Shown here one piece after another: positions 1-8,327 of a stretch of 41,109 nucleotides of DNA (within the stretch, counting starts at the first letter, position 1; every line of letters begins with the position of its first letter). A program made the position numbers and the translations under genes. The notes under the pieces are model-generated. The model saw only the letters and a list, made by a program, of their open reading frames with translations. It had not been told where the DNA came from and searched no databases. This stretch comes from Spirochaetales bacterium (GTDB taxonomy: Bacteria > Spirochaetota > Spirochaetia > DAHUYW01), in the NCBI GenBank assembly GCA_027314665.1, contig DAHVAK010000170.1, positions 1 to 41,109 of the forward strand, in the 5' to 3' direction.

Positions 1-2259
1 GAGCGCTTTCTCAATCCCGAGCGCATCTCGATGCCCGATTTCGACATCGACTTCTGCTTCGAACGCCGCCCGGAGGTGATCGACTATGTCACCCGCAAGT
101 ACGGCACCGATCGGGTCGGCCAGATCATCACCTTCGGAACCCTCAAGACCAAGGCGGTCATTCGCGACGTCGCGCGGGCCCTCGACCTTCCCTATTCGGA
201 GGCGGATGCGATCGCGAAGCTCGTCCCGCCCGGACTGAAGATGACCCTCGACCAGGCCCTGAAGATCGAGCCGCGCCTCGCCGAGGTGCGCTCGAAGGGC
301 GCGGTCTACGAGGAGCTCATCGAGACGAGCGGGCGCCTTGAGGGCTTGAGCCGGCACGCCTCGACCCACGCCGCCGGAATCGTCATCGGCAAGGAGCCCC
401 TCACCAACTACGTTCCCCTCTACCGCGACCCCAAGACCGGAACCATCTCCACCCAGTACACGATGGACCAGCTCGAGGAGTGCGGCTTGGTGAATATGGA
501 CTTCCTCGGCCTGAAGACCCTCACCCTCATCAAGAACACGGTCGATCTCATCCGCAAGGCAGGCGTCGGTTTTGATATCGAGACGATCCCCGAGGACGAT
601 CCGGCAACCTTCGCCCTTCTCGGCGAGGGAAAGAGCACCTGCGTCTTTCAATTCGAGAGCTCGGGGATGCAGGGGGTTTTGAAGCGCGCCAAGCCCTCCT
701 CGATCGCGGATCTCATTGCCCTGAACGCCCTCTACCGCCCGGGACCAATGGCCTACATCGATCAGTTCGTCAATGCGAAAAGCGGCAAGACCCCCATCAC
801 CTATCCCCTGCCTGCGCTCGAGGGGCTTCTGAAGGAGACCTACGGAGTCATCGTCTACCAGGAGCAGGTGATGGAGATCGCCCGCATGGTCGGAGGCTAC
901 AGCCTCGGCGAGGCGGACATCCTCCGGCGCGCAATGGGCAAGAAAAAGGCCGAGGTGATGGAGCAGGAAAAGGCGCGCTTCATCGAGGGGGGAGTGAAGC
1001 GCGGCTATACCCGCAAGCAGGCCGAGGAGATCTTCGAGCTCCTCATCCCCTTTGCCGGCAACGGCTTCAACAAGTCGCACGCCGCCGCCTACTCGATCCT
1101 CGCCTACAAGACCGCCTACCTCAAGGCCAACTTCCCCGCGGAGTTCATGGCCGCCAACCTCACCAACGAGATCGGTACGCCTGACAAGCTCGCGCAGTAC
1201 ATCACCGAGACCCGTGAGATGGGTATCGAGGTGCTCCCTCCCGACATCAATCTCTCGGAAAACCGCTTCAGCGTCTCCAACGGGCGCGTCGTCTACGGCC
1301 TCATCGGAATCAAGAACGTGGGCGATGGGGCGGTCGAGGAGATCCTGCGCGCGCGGAGGCAGGATGGACAATTCTCCTCTTTCATCGACTTTCTCGAGAA
1401 GGTCGATCTGCACGTGGTGAACCGAAAGGTGATCGAGTCGCTCATCCAGTCGGGGCTCTTCGACCGAATGGGAACGGGACGGGCGACTCTCATGCACAAC
1501 CTCGACCGCGCCCTGGAGTTCGTCAACCGCAAGAAGGAGCGCACCGCCTTCGGTCAGACCTCGCTCTTCGACGTGCTCTCCGACCTCCCCGCCGAAGAGC
1601 TCACCTTCGAGCAGGTGAGCGAGTGGCCGGAAATCCTTCGGCTTCAGTACGAAAAGGAGCACCTCGGCTTCTTCGTTTCGGGCCACCCCCTCGACAAGCA
1701 CCGCACGCATTGGCAGGAGCGCGCCACCTTGAAGCTCGGAGACCTCGGTCGGGTGAGCGCGGACAAGAGCTACGCCGCAATCGGGATGGTCACGGCGCTC
1801 CGGACCATCATGACGAAGAAGGGCGAGCCGATGGCTTTCGCCACCCTCGAGGACTATACCGGATCGATCGAGCTCGTCTTCTTCCCGGAGCCGTGGAAGA
1901 GCTGCGGGCCCTCGGTGAAAGAGGACGCCGTCGTCGCCCTCATCGGGAAGGTCGATCTTTCGCGGGGAGATCCCAAGCTCATCGTCGACCGTCTCGTGGC
2001 TCCCGAGGAGCTTCCGTCGATCGAGCCGACCGAGCTCCACATCCGCCTTTCCGAGGCCCTCGACGACGAAGAGCTGTACTCGCTTCGCTCCATGCTCGTC
2101 GATAATTCGGGGCAGTGCGCCGTGTATCTCCACCTGAACGGCTCTGCCGGGCCCGAGGCCGTCATTCGTGCCTCCGCGCAGCTCACGGTCGCCCCGAACC
2201 GGAAGCTGCTGGAGGCCATTCGGGAACATCCCCGCGTCGCGGAGGTCTGGAACGAGTAG
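1..2259 (+). CDS. dnaE: DNA polymerase III alpha subunit, C-terminal part (5' end outside window)
   Basis: Replicative polymerase catalytic subunit. The reading frame is open from base 1, so the start lies upstream and 752 residues are visible. The first residues contain the palm motif PDFDIDF, which carries two of the three catalytic aspartates of C-family polymerases. The third lies in the NMDFLGLKTLT segment near residue 173. The fingers, the helix-hairpin-helix region and a C-terminal OB-fold (about residues 590-690, with the segment GSIELVFF) follow in the usual DnaE1 order. It ends in TAG at 2257. The intergenic stretch 2260-2328 holds a GC-rich inverted repeat (CGCGGCT / AGCCGCG) without a T-run. 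Identification is from family motifs and is very secure. The missing PHP domain is only a window-edge effect. Confidence 0.98.
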   Translation, partial: ERFLNPERISMPDFDIDFCFERRPEVIDYVTRKYGTDRVGQIITFGTLKTKAVIRDVARALDLPYSEADAIAKLVPPGLKMTLDQALKIEPRLAEVRSKGAVYEELIETSGRLEGLSRHASTHAAGIVIGKEPLTNYVPLYRDPKTGTISTQYTMDQLEECGLVNMDFLGLKTLTLIKNTVDLIRKAGVGFDIETIPEDDPATFALLGEGKSTCVFQFESSGMQGVLKRAKPSSIADLIALNALYRPGPMAYIDQFVNAKSGKTPITYPLPALEGLLKETYGVIVYQEQVMEIARMVGGYSLGEADILRRAMGKKKAEVMEQEKARFIEGGVKRGYTRKQAEEIFELLIPFAGNGFNKSHAAAYSILAYKTAYLKANFPAEFMAANLTNEIGTPDKLAQYITETREMGIEVLPPDINLSENRFSVSNGRVVYGLIGIKNVGDGAVEEILRARRQDGQFSSFIDFLEKVDLHVVNRKVIESLIQSGLFDRMGTGRATLMHNLDRALEFVNRKKERTAFGQTSLFDVLSDLPAEELTFEQVSEWPEILRLQYEKEHLGFFVSGHPLDKHRTHWQERATLKLGDLGRVSADKSYAAIGMVTALRTIMTKKGEPMAFATLEDYTGSIELVFFPEPWKSCGPSVKEDAVVALIGKVDLSRGDPKLIVDRLVAPEELPSIEPTELHIRLSEALDDEELYSLRSMLVDNSGQCAVYLHLNGSAGPEAVIRASAQLTVAPNRKLLEAIREHPRVAEVWNE

Positions 2260-2328
2260 GCCCACGCGGCTGCGGGCCCCCGTCGCCACGAGCCGCGCAG
2301 GCGGGACGGAATATCCAAGGAGGATACC

Positions 2329-2916
2329 ATGCCGGTTGTTATGCATGTCGTAAGCGCGCTGATCTCTATCTACATGATCCTAATCTTCGTCCGGGTGCTC
2401 CTCTCCTGGTTTCAGGGACCCAGCATGGGACGTCCCTTCTATCTGCTTGCGCAGGCCACGGATCCCTACCTGAACCTCTTCCGGCGTCTTACCTTCCTGC
2501 GCACCGAACGAATCGACTTTTCTCCAATTGTCGCACTCATCGTCTTGGTCATTCTCCTGAACGTCACCCAGACCATCGCCAGCTTCGGCACCATCACCTT
2601 CGGGATCGTCCTCGCGCTTGTCATCCAGGCGCTCTGGTCGGCGCTCTCCTTCATTCTCATCTTCCTTCTCGTGCTCGACGCTATCCGTCTCATCGGCGAG
2701 GTGGTGAATGTCAACTCGATCTCCCCGTTTTGGCACACCCTCGACATCATCCTGCAGCCCGTCCTCGTGTGGACGGGGAAGGTCATCCTGCGAAGCCGCC
2801 CCGTGACCTATCGGACCGTGCTGATCGTCGCCGGGGTGCTGCTCCTTGCGGTCGTGCTCGTTGGCGGATGGATCATCCAGCGTCTAGCGGGGCTCGCCGG
2901 GATGATCCCGTTCTGA
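2329..2916 (+). CDS. YggT family integral membrane protein
   Basis: A 195-residue, almost wholly hydrophobic protein. It contains two tandem YggT-type units: an N-terminal hydrophobic helix, an amphipathic segment with RVLLSWF and a proline/aspartate-containing DPYLNLFRRL, and a second copy with WHTLDIILQPVLVW. This double-repeat architecture is the normal YggT layout. YggT proteins are linked to cell division and osmotic tolerance in other bacteria but the biochemical role is unknown. The start is set by a strong ribosome-binding site (AAGGAGG, 6 bases before the ATG). The downstream recG begins 36 bases later on the same strand, so the two may be cotranscribed. Confidence 0.88.
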   Translation: MPVVMHVVSALISIYMILIFVRVLLSWFQGPSMGRPFYLLAQATDPYLNLFRRLTFLRTERIDFSPIVALIVLVILLNVTQTIASFGTITFGIVLALVIQALWSALSFILIFLLVLDAIRLIGEVVNVNSISPFWHTLDIILQPVLVWTGKVILRSRPVTYRTVLIVAGVLLLAVVLVGGWIIQRLAGLAGMIPF

Positions 2917-2952
2917 TACTCGGCGGCCTTGAGGCCCGCGGCTGCGCCATAG

Positions 2953-5115
2953 ATGTTTGCACGGGAGCTCGCATTGCCAATCACCCGTCTCAAGGGGATC
3001 GGAGAGGCGACCGCCGAAGCCTTTCGGAAGGTCGGCGTCTCAACGATCGCCGATCTGCTGCTCTATCTTCCCCGCGACTACCAGGATCGCAGCCTGCCGG
3101 TGACCCTGCGGCAAGCTGCGGCCTCCACCTCCTCCGATCCCCCGCCGGTCAATACCGTGGTAACCGTGACGCGCCACCTCTACATCGGGCGAGGGAGAAA
3201 CCGCACCCTCAAGGTGATCGTTGAGGAGGCCGGCGATCCGCAACCAGCAGGGCAGGCTGCGGCGCACGTCATGCCCAGCCCGCAAGGGGGGACCCTCGAC
3301 GGGGCATTCGCGCCCAATGGAACGCGCGCCGCTCTCCTCTGTTTCGGACGCAATTTCCTGAGTCGCACCCTCGTCGTCGGAAAGAGCTTCGCCCTCTTCG
3401 GCCATTTCTCCTATCGCTACGGGGAGCTTTCGAGCTCGAGCTTCGAGATGGAGCCGCTTGAGCGGAGGAGCGACGCGAAGGTCCTTCCGATCTATCCTCT
3501 CACGGAGGGGCTCGCCCAAGGGGTCGTGAGAAGGGCGGTCGCGCAGGCCCTTGAGGAGTACGCCCGCCCCCTCGAAAACGAGCTCCCCGCTGCCGTCATG
3601 CGAAAGCGGAGGCTTCTGCCGAAGGCGGAGGCCCTCGCGGCGATCCATCGACCCGAAAGCCTCGAGGCCGTCAAGGCCGCCCGAGCCTCCCTCGCCTACG
3701 AGGAGCTCTTCTACCTCCAGCTCGTCGTCGCCCGGCGAGCGCTCTCGCGGCGCTCGGCGCGCCGTCCTCCACGGAGCCTGCCGATCGGGCTTCAGGAGCG
3801 GCTCATCGCGCGCCTGCCCTTCGACCTCACCCCCGACCAACGGAGCGTCCTCGCCGAGATCAACGCCGATCTCGCGTCAGAGCGTCCGATGGCGCGCCTC
3901 CTCCAGGGCGAGGTCGGCTCCGGCAAGACCCTCGTTGCGCTCCTTGCCGCCTGCGCGGCCATCGAGGCCGGGAGCCAAGTGGCGCTCATGGCTCCCACCG
4001 AGCTCCTCGCCCGCCAGCATGCCGAGAGCGCCTCCCGACTCCTCGCCCCTCTCGGGATCCGACTGGCCTACCTCAGCGGCAACGTCAAGGACTCGAGCCG
4101 AGCGCGCCTCCTTGAGGCCCTTCGAGACGGGGAGGTCGACCTCGTCGTCGGAACCCACGCCCTGTTCATGCGGGGGGTCACCTTCCGCCGGCTCGGGCTT
4201 GCGGTCGTGGACGAGCAGCACCGCTTCGGGGTCGTCCAGCGCCTCGCCCTCGTTGCGAAGGGGGAGGAGCCGGATCTTCTCCTCATGACCGCCACCCCCA
4301 TCCCGCGGACCCTCGCCCTCACCCTCTTTGCCGATCTCGACCTTTCCACGATCCGCACGATGCCCGCTGGGAGGCGAGCGGTCATCACCCACCTCGCCCG
4401 CGAGGGCAACGAGCAGAAGGTCCACGACTGGGCCCGCCGAGAGCTCGAGCGCGGGCGGCAGGCCTACTTCGTCTATCCGCTCATCCAGCAGTCGGAGAGC
4501 CTCGACCTCAAAGACGCCGAGTCGATGTACGATCACCTGCGCCGGCACATCTTCCCCGACCGGGCCGTCGGGCTCATCCATTCGCGGCTCGACGAGGACG
4601 AGAAGGCTCAGGCGATGGAGCGCTTCCTGCGCCGCGAGACCGCGGTGCTGGTCGCCACGAGCGTCGTAGAGGTGGGGGTCGATGTCTCCAACGCCACGGT
4701 CATGGTGATCGAGCATGCCGAGCGCTTCGGGCTCGCGGCCCTCCACCAGCTTCGCGGAAGGGTTGGACGGGGAAGCGAGCAGTCCTACGCCTTTCTCGTC
4801 TACAGCGAGACCCTGACCGAGGAGGGCAAGCAGCGCTTGAAGGTGCTGAAAGAGACGAGCGACGGCTTTCAGATCGCCGAGGAGGATCTGCGCCTGCGCG
4901 GGCCAGGGGAGATCGCGGGCATGCGCCAATCGGGCTACCTGCGGCTGCGCTTCGCCGACCTCGTCGCCGATCTCGAGCTCCTGAAGAGCGCTCGCGAGGA
5001 CGCCCTCGCCCTCCTTGCCGAGGATCCCGGCCTCATCCGAGCCGAGAACCTGCCCGTGCGCGACCTTCTGGAACGGGCGCCCCCCTTTTCGGACGAGCTC
5101 ATGGCGGGCTACTAG
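2953..5115 (+). CDS. recG: ATP-dependent DNA helicase RecG
   Basis: Branch-migration helicase acting on stalled forks and Holliday junctions. The N-terminal wedge/OB domain begins at PITRLKGIG. The superfamily 2 motor shows Walker A GEVGSGKT (about residues 319-326), DEQH box VVDEQHRFG (about 418), TATPIPRT (motif III), SVVEVGVDV and QLRGRVGR (motif VI). The wedge domain carries a Pro/Ala/Gly-rich insertion around residues 95-120 that looks like a lineage-specific loop. Start choice is open: ATG 2953 has no visible ribosome-binding site, whereas an in-frame TTG at 2974 follows GGGAG by 6 bases and would start the protein right at the conserved LPITRLKGIG. It is followed one base later by rsmD, so the two are probably translationally coupled. 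Confidence 0.97.
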   Translation: MFARELALPITRLKGIGEATAEAFRKVGVSTIADLLLYLPRDYQDRSLPVTLRQAAASTSSDPPPVNTVVTVTRHLYIGRGRNRTLKVIVEEAGDPQPAGQAAAHVMPSPQGGTLDGAFAPNGTRAALLCFGRNFLSRTLVVGKSFALFGHFSYRYGELSSSSFEMEPLERRSDAKVLPIYPLTEGLAQGVVRRAVAQALEEYARPLENELPAAVMRKRRLLPKAEALAAIHRPESLEAVKAARASLAYEELFYLQLVVARRALSRRSARRPPRSLPIGLQERLIARLPFDLTPDQRSVLAEINADLASERPMARLLQGEVGSGKTLVALLAACAAIEAGSQVALMAPTELLARQHAESASRLLAPLGIRLAYLSGNVKDSSRARLLEALRDGEVDLVVGTHALFMRGVTFRRLGLAVVDEQHRFGVVQRLALVAKGEEPDLLLMTATPIPRTLALTLFADLDLSTIRTMPAGRRAVITHLAREGNEQKVHDWARRELERGRQAYFVYPLIQQSESLDLKDAESMYDHLRRHIFPDRAVGLIHSRLDEDEKAQAMERFLRRETAVLVATSVVEVGVDVSNATVMVIEHAERFGLAALHQLRGRVGRGSEQSYAFLVYSETLTEEGKQRLKVLKETSDGFQIAEEDLRLRGPGEIAGMRQSGYLRLRFADLVADLELLKSAREDALALLAEDPGLIRAENLPVRDLLERAPPFSDELMAGY

Positions 5116-5116
5116 C

Positions 5117-5671
5117 GTGGGCGATCTGCGCATCACCGGCGGCAGGTACGTCCGCAGGAGGATCAAGGTTCCCAAGGGGGAGATCCGCCCCGCGATGGAC
5201 CGCATGCGGACCTCGGTCTTCGCGGTGCTCGGAGACCTCACCGGGTGCTCCTTTCTCGACCTGTTCAGCGGCTCGGGGGTGATAGGAATCGAGGCCGCCT
5301 CCCGCGGAGCATCCCCCGTCCTCCTCGTCGAGCGCGATCCCGGCAAGCGAGCGACCATTCTCGCCAACCTCTCCTTCGTCGAGAGCCCCATCCGCCTCGT
5401 CGTCATGGGCGCGGAGCGCTTCGTCGAACAGACGAGCGAGCGCTTCGACCTGATCTTCCTCGACCCGCCCTTCCGGCTCGAGGGGAAGGAGGGGCTCATC
5501 CGGCGTATCGATGAGCGAGAGCTTCTCCGCGAGGGCGGGCTGCTCCTCATCCACCATCCGGAGGAGGAAAGCCTTCCCGAGGAGATCGGGCGCCTTCGCT
5601 GCATCGACCGCCGCCGTTATGGGCGCTCGATCGTCCTCTTCTACCGCCGGGAGCAGCCGAGTGCGCGTTGA
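5117..5671 (+). CDS. rsmD: 16S rRNA (guanine(966)-N(2))-methyltransferase RsmD
   Basis: S-adenosylmethionine-dependent methyltransferase that modifies a guanine in the small-subunit rRNA. The GTG start at 5117 lies one base after the recG stop, and the protein begins with the typical LRITGGRYVRRRI segment. Motif I is LDLFSGSGVIGIEA and the catalytic/target-base motif is LDPPF. The length of 184 residues is usual for RsmD. A longer ATG-initiated frame from 5015 would run through the end of recG and is unlikely. Together with recG this is a common bacterial neighbourhood. The 3' end overlaps the -35 box of the next gene's promoter. Confidence 0.95.
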   Translation: MGDLRITGGRYVRRRIKVPKGEIRPAMDRMRTSVFAVLGDLTGCSFLDLFSGSGVIGIEAASRGASPVLLVERDPGKRATILANLSFVESPIRLVVMGAERFVEQTSERFDLIFLDPPFRLEGKEGLIRRIDERELLREGGLLLIHHPEEESLPEEIGRLRCIDRRRYGRSIVLFYRREQPSAR

Positions 5672-5696
5672 CGGGATTCACCGGCCTCTCTATCAT
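5668..5696 (+). promoter_or_regulatory. sigma-70-type promoter for the DUF1707-like gene
   Basis: TTGACG at 5668-5673, a 17-base spacer, then TATCAT at 5691-5696. The -35 box overlaps the rsmD stop codon. Transcription would begin near 5703, leaving a leader of about 14 bases with AAGGGAG at its 5' end. Seen by consensus match only. Confidence 0.6.
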
Positions 5697-5716
5697 CTCG
5701 GCAAGGGAGATCACCC

Positions 5717-6265
5717 ATGGACATGATCGAGGGCTCTCGCACGGTGGAGACGATGCGCACCCGCTGTTTTGACCTCGCCGCAGCCGCCTTCTCGAATAAC
5801 CAGCTCGATTTGGAAAGCTACGAGCATCTTGCGGGCCGGATAGCCGCGGCAAGCGATCTCACATCCCTCGGGGAGATCGAAAGCGCGCTTCCCGCGCCTC
5901 CGCGCTCGCCGCAGCCGCAATCGCAGCTGCTGAGCGCCGAGATGAGCAACGTCAAGAAGCTCGGGCGCTGGGTGGAGTCTTCCCGCATCGCCCTGCGCGG
6001 CGCCAGGTCCAACATCGTGCTCGACTTCACCGCCTATGCAGGCGAGCGCGACCTCAGGATCGACCTCGAGCTGGACGTCAAGGGCTCGAACCTCCGGATC
6101 ACCGTCCCGGAGACGATCGACGTTGTCGAGCGGCTCTCCTCCAACAAGATGAGCGTTTTCCACGACAAGCGGCGGCCCGCCTCGACGAACAGCGCGATCG
6201 TCATCTTCGGAAGCCTCTCCGGGAGCAATGTAAAGATCAAACGAAAGAAGGTGCGGCGTCGGTAG
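5717..6265 (+). CDS. DUF1707-like / LiaF-like C-terminal domain protein
   Basis: A 182-residue soluble-looking protein with no signal peptide or membrane helix. Residues about 10-60 match the DUF1707/SHOCT-like pattern (a helix, then LDLESYEHLAGRIAAASDL, then a short Ala-Leu-Pro end). This is followed by a proline-rich linker and a beta-rich C-terminal half (RIALRGARSNIVLDF, IVIFGSLSGSNVKIKRKK). The latter resembles the C-terminal domain of LiaF/YvqF, cell-envelope-stress modulators. The very basic tail (KIKRKKVRRR) may contact nucleic acid or lipid headgroups. The start ATG follows AAGGGAG at 7-8 bases; a second ATG six bases on is possible. Function is inferred from remote similarity only. 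Downstream, 6277-6294 forms a 6-bp hairpin (GACCGA/TCGGTC) followed by TCTCC. Confidence 0.75.
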   Translation: MDMIEGSRTVETMRTRCFDLAAAAFSNNQLDLESYEHLAGRIAAASDLTSLGEIESALPAPPRSPQPQSQLLSAEMSNVKKLGRWVESSRIALRGARSNIVLDFTAYAGERDLRIDLELDVKGSNLRITVPETIDVVERLSSNKMSVFHDKRRPASTNSAIVIFGSLSGSNVKIKRKKVRRR

Positions 6266-6353
6266 ATCCGCACCGCGACCGACCGGGCTCGGTCTCTCCG
6301 CCGGGCTCGCCGATCGAGGAGAAAGGCGTTCGCCGATTCTCGATGTCTGGCGC

Positions 6354-6383
6354 TTGCTGCAACATCCTCTGTTGTCCTAAACT
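6354..6383 (+). promoter_or_regulatory. probable promoter for the OsmC-type gene
   Basis: TTGCTG at 6354-6359, an 18-base spacer and TAAACT at 6378-6383. Transcription would start near 6390, about 33 bases before the ATG at 6424. Moderate consensus match; no operator recognised. Confidence 0.4.
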
Positions 6384-6423
6384 CACGGCGTGAGGCTCCG
6401 AACGAAAAGAGAGGGATGCAATC

Positions 6424-6879
6424 ATGGCCAATAAAACAGCTCTGGTTCGTCAGGTAAAAGGGCTGTCCTTCGTCGGGCGGACCGACTCGGGTCACTGGGT
6501 CTCGATGGACGGGCCCTCGGAGCTCGGGGGCAGCGACGCCGCGACGCGCCCCAAGGAGCTGCTGCTGCTTGCATTGGGCGGCTGCACCGCAGCGGACGTC
6601 GTCTCAATCCTGCAGAAGAAGCGGGCAAAGCTCGCTGGCTTCGAGATCAAGCTGAGCGCCGAGATGGCCGAGGAGCACCCCCAGGTGTTCACCAAGATTC
6701 ACATCGAATATCTCTTCTACGGCGAGCAGCTGCGGGTGGAGGATCTCGAGCGGGCGATCGATCTCTCCCAGAACAAGTACTGCTCGGTCACCGCGATGCT
6801 CCGCAAGGCGGTCGAGATCACCCACTCGCACAAGATCCTGCCGGCCGAGGAGTTTTCGGCGGTGAGCTCGGATTCGTAG
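6424..6879 (+). CDS. OsmC family peroxiredoxin-like protein
   Basis: A 151-residue protein of the OsmC/Ohr superfamily, thiol-dependent peroxidases that reduce organic hydroperoxides. Both redox-active cysteines are present: one in LALGGCTAAD (near residue 50) and one in NKYCSVTAML (near residue 119). The absence of Ohr-specific features suggests the YhfA/OsmC-like branch rather than Ohr. The ATG follows GAGAGGG by about 7 bases. It stands alone, ends five bases from the convergent hydrolase remnant and has its own promoter. Confidence 0.9.
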   Translation: MANKTALVRQVKGLSFVGRTDSGHWVSMDGPSELGGSDAATRPKELLLLALGGCTAADVVSILQKKRAKLAGFEIKLSAEMAEEHPQVFTKIHIEYLFYGEQLRVEDLERAIDLSQNKYCSVTAMLRKAVEITHSHKILPAEEFSAVSSDS

Positions 6880-6883
6880 GCGC

Positions 6884-7180
6884 CTACGCTCCGAAGAACT
6901 CCAGGAGCAGCGGAGCGAGGACCGACGGGTCGACGCCATGGTTCTGGCCGGGGAGGATCATTCGGCGCGCGTCGCGAAGGATCTGCGCAAGCTGATCGGC
7001 CGCCGTCCCGAACCAGGCGGGGCTTGCCCCGCCGCTCATGACCAGTGTCGGCATCGCTACGCCCTTTCACCGGCCCGCTCGAAGGGGCTTGCCCTCCATG
7101 GTGTCGCCCATGACCGCCGGCCCGCGTCCCGTTCGCTCAAAGGCGATCGCCGTGCCGTCCTTCGATCGGACCTTCACCAT
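6884..7180 (-). pseudogene. alpha/beta hydrolase remnant with internal deletion and in-frame stop
   Basis: Read on the minus strand, an intact ribosome-binding site (GGGGAGGAG) and ATG at 7180 begin MVKVRSKDGTAIAFERTGRGP, the typical start of a small alpha/beta hydrolase. The frame then jumps straight to the C-terminal MGDTMEGKPL...AMPTLVMSGGASPAW region and ends with LAPLLLEFFGA at 6884. Roughly half to two thirds of a normal protein is missing, including the nucleophile elbow (G-x-S-x-G) and most of the core fold. A TGA at 7067-7069 interrupts the same frame. The C-terminal catalytic histidine (GQNHGV) is still present. The join keeps frame, so this looks like one deletion plus one nonsense change, probably recent. 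It cannot encode an active hydrolase. Confidence 0.85.
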
Positions 7181-7205
7181 GCAGCTCCTCCCCTTCAAGG
7201 CGGCT

Positions 7206-7712
7206 CTACCGAGAGCCTGCCGCCCTCTCATAGGCGGCCTTGAGCCCCGCAATGTCGATCTTCTTCATCTTCAGCATTGCGTTCATCACGCGCCCTGCCC
7301 GCTCGGCGTCCTTGTCCGAAAGCAACTCGACGAGTGCTCTCGGGACGATCTGCCAGGATACTCCGAACTTGTCCTTGAGCCAGCCGCACTGCTGCGCGCT
7401 CGCATCCCCGCCTTCCGAGAGCTTCGACCAGAAATGATCAACCTCGACCTGGTCTGCACAGTCGACGACGAACGAGATCGACTCGTTGAACTTGAACAGG
7501 GGGCCTCCGTTGAGCGCGGTGAAGCGCTGCCCCTCGAGCTCGAACTCCACGGTCATGACACTACCCGGAGTCCCGCCGTGGACCTCCTCTCCCGCCTCGC
7601 CGTAGCGAACGACCTTCACGATCCGTGAGTTTGTGAAGACGGAGGTGTAGAGCCGCGCAGCCTCCTCTGCCTCAGAGTTGAACCACAGAAACGGGGTGAT
7701 CTTCTGCATCAT
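7206..7712 (-). CDS. VOC / PhnB-type (3-demethylubiquinone-9 3-methyltransferase-like domain) protein
   Basis: A 168-residue protein beginning MMQKITPFLWFNSEAEEAARLYTSVF, the signature opening of the PhnB-type glyoxalase/VOC family. The characteristic F-T-A-L-N-G-G-P, FKFNESISFVV, CGWLKDKFGVSWQIVP and GRVMNAMLKMKKIDI segments follow. Members are small beta-alpha-beta-beta-beta dimers, and most have no known substrate despite the methyltransferase name in old annotation. The ATG follows GGGAGGAA. It lies 55 bases downstream of arsR on the same strand and 25 bases ahead of the hydrolase remnant, so one transcript probably covered all three. In other bacteria the same gene types are neighbours, which fits transfer as a cassette. 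Confidence 0.88.
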   Translation of the reverse strand: MMQKITPFLWFNSEAEEAARLYTSVFTNSRIVKVVRYGEAGEEVHGGTPGSVMTVEFELEGQRFTALNGGPLFKFNESISFVVDCADQVEVDHFWSKLSEGGDASAQQCGWLKDKFGVSWQIVPRALVELLSDKDAERAGRVMNAMLKMKKIDIAGLKAAYERAAGSR

Positions 7713-7767
7713 CGTTCCTCCCTACCTGTGCGGTGCCTGCGCGCCGCCGGCGGCCGCCGCTTCCCGT

Positions 7768-8178
7768 TCAATCTGGCGCATCCTGTGCCTCCTTCGCTGC
7801 GGGGTCTTCAAGCTCCCGAGGGAGCACATCGAGGCGATCGAAGCGCTCCTCCCAGAAGCGGCGATCGCGCTCGATCCAGTCGTCCGCCTCCTCCAGGGGA
7901 GCCGCCCGGAGGCTGCAGGGGCGCCACTGGGCCTCCCTCCCCCGCGCAATGAGCCCCGCACGTTCGAGTACCTTGAGGTGGCGCGACACCGCCGGGAGGC
8001 TGATCGCGAAGGGCTCGGCAAGCTCGCTGACCGAGGCCTCGCCGCCGGCGAGGCGGGCCAGGATGTCGCGCCGCGTCGGGTCTGCGAGGGCGGCAAAGGT
8101 GATGCTCAAGCGATCGTCGGGAGGCGCATCGTCCTTAACCCCCCCATTAATTGACATACTGGTAAAGTATCGGAACAT
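7768..8178 (-). CDS. ArsR/SmtB-type winged-helix transcriptional repressor
   Basis: A 136-residue winged-helix protein. The core ADPTRRDILARLAGGEASVSEL...LPAVSRHLKVLERAGL is a textbook ArsR helix-turn-helix. There are no CxC or histidine metal-binding motifs, so it is of the non-metal subgroup that accompanies SRPBCC/AHSA1 and VOC genes (REAQWRPCSLRAAPLEEADDWIERDRRFWEERFDRL is characteristic, read here in pieces). Two starts are possible: ATG 8178, or ATG 8157 (MSINGG), with no strong ribosome-binding site for either. It is the first gene of the minus-strand arsR-VOC-hydrolase set and diverges from hisZ. A palindrome just upstream suggests autorepression. The usual AHSA1 partner is absent here. 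Confidence 0.9.
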   Translation of the reverse strand: MFRYFTSMSINGGVKDDAPPDDRLSITFAALADPTRRDILARLAGGEASVSELAEPFAISLPAVSRHLKVLERAGLIARGREAQWRPCSLRAAPLEEADDWIERDRRFWEERFDRLDVLPRELEDPAAKEAQDAPD

Positions 8179-8204
8179 TCTTGATCCATCAAGTAAGAAT
8201 TATG
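8177..8204 (-). promoter_or_regulatory. putative ArsR operator overlapping the arsR -10 box
   Basis: An inverted repeat CTTGAT-CC-ATCAAG (8180-8193) is extended by ATT / AAGAAT to 8177-8200. On the minus strand CATAAT (8204-8199) could be the -10 box, so a bound dimer would cover the transcription start. A second, smaller palindrome (ATACT-N5-AGTAT) lies at about 8157-8171. The size fits ArsR-family operators. Assignment is by position and symmetry only; no good -35 box is visible. Confidence 0.45.
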
Positions 8205-8327
8205 CGGCGCAGGAGGCACGCGCGCCGCGACTCCGTCGCCGGGCTTCGACGCTCGCCGCTTTCGTAGCCATGGCTCGCGCTTTCTGGTATCATCCCCCGA
8301 GAAGATGCTGCGAAGGAGGCAGTTTGC

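Noticed and set aside
3877-5604. Open frame of 575 codons on the minus strand across recG and rsmD
   Set aside because: Crosses two well-identified plus-strand genes and shows no family motifs; explained by GC-rich codon structure.
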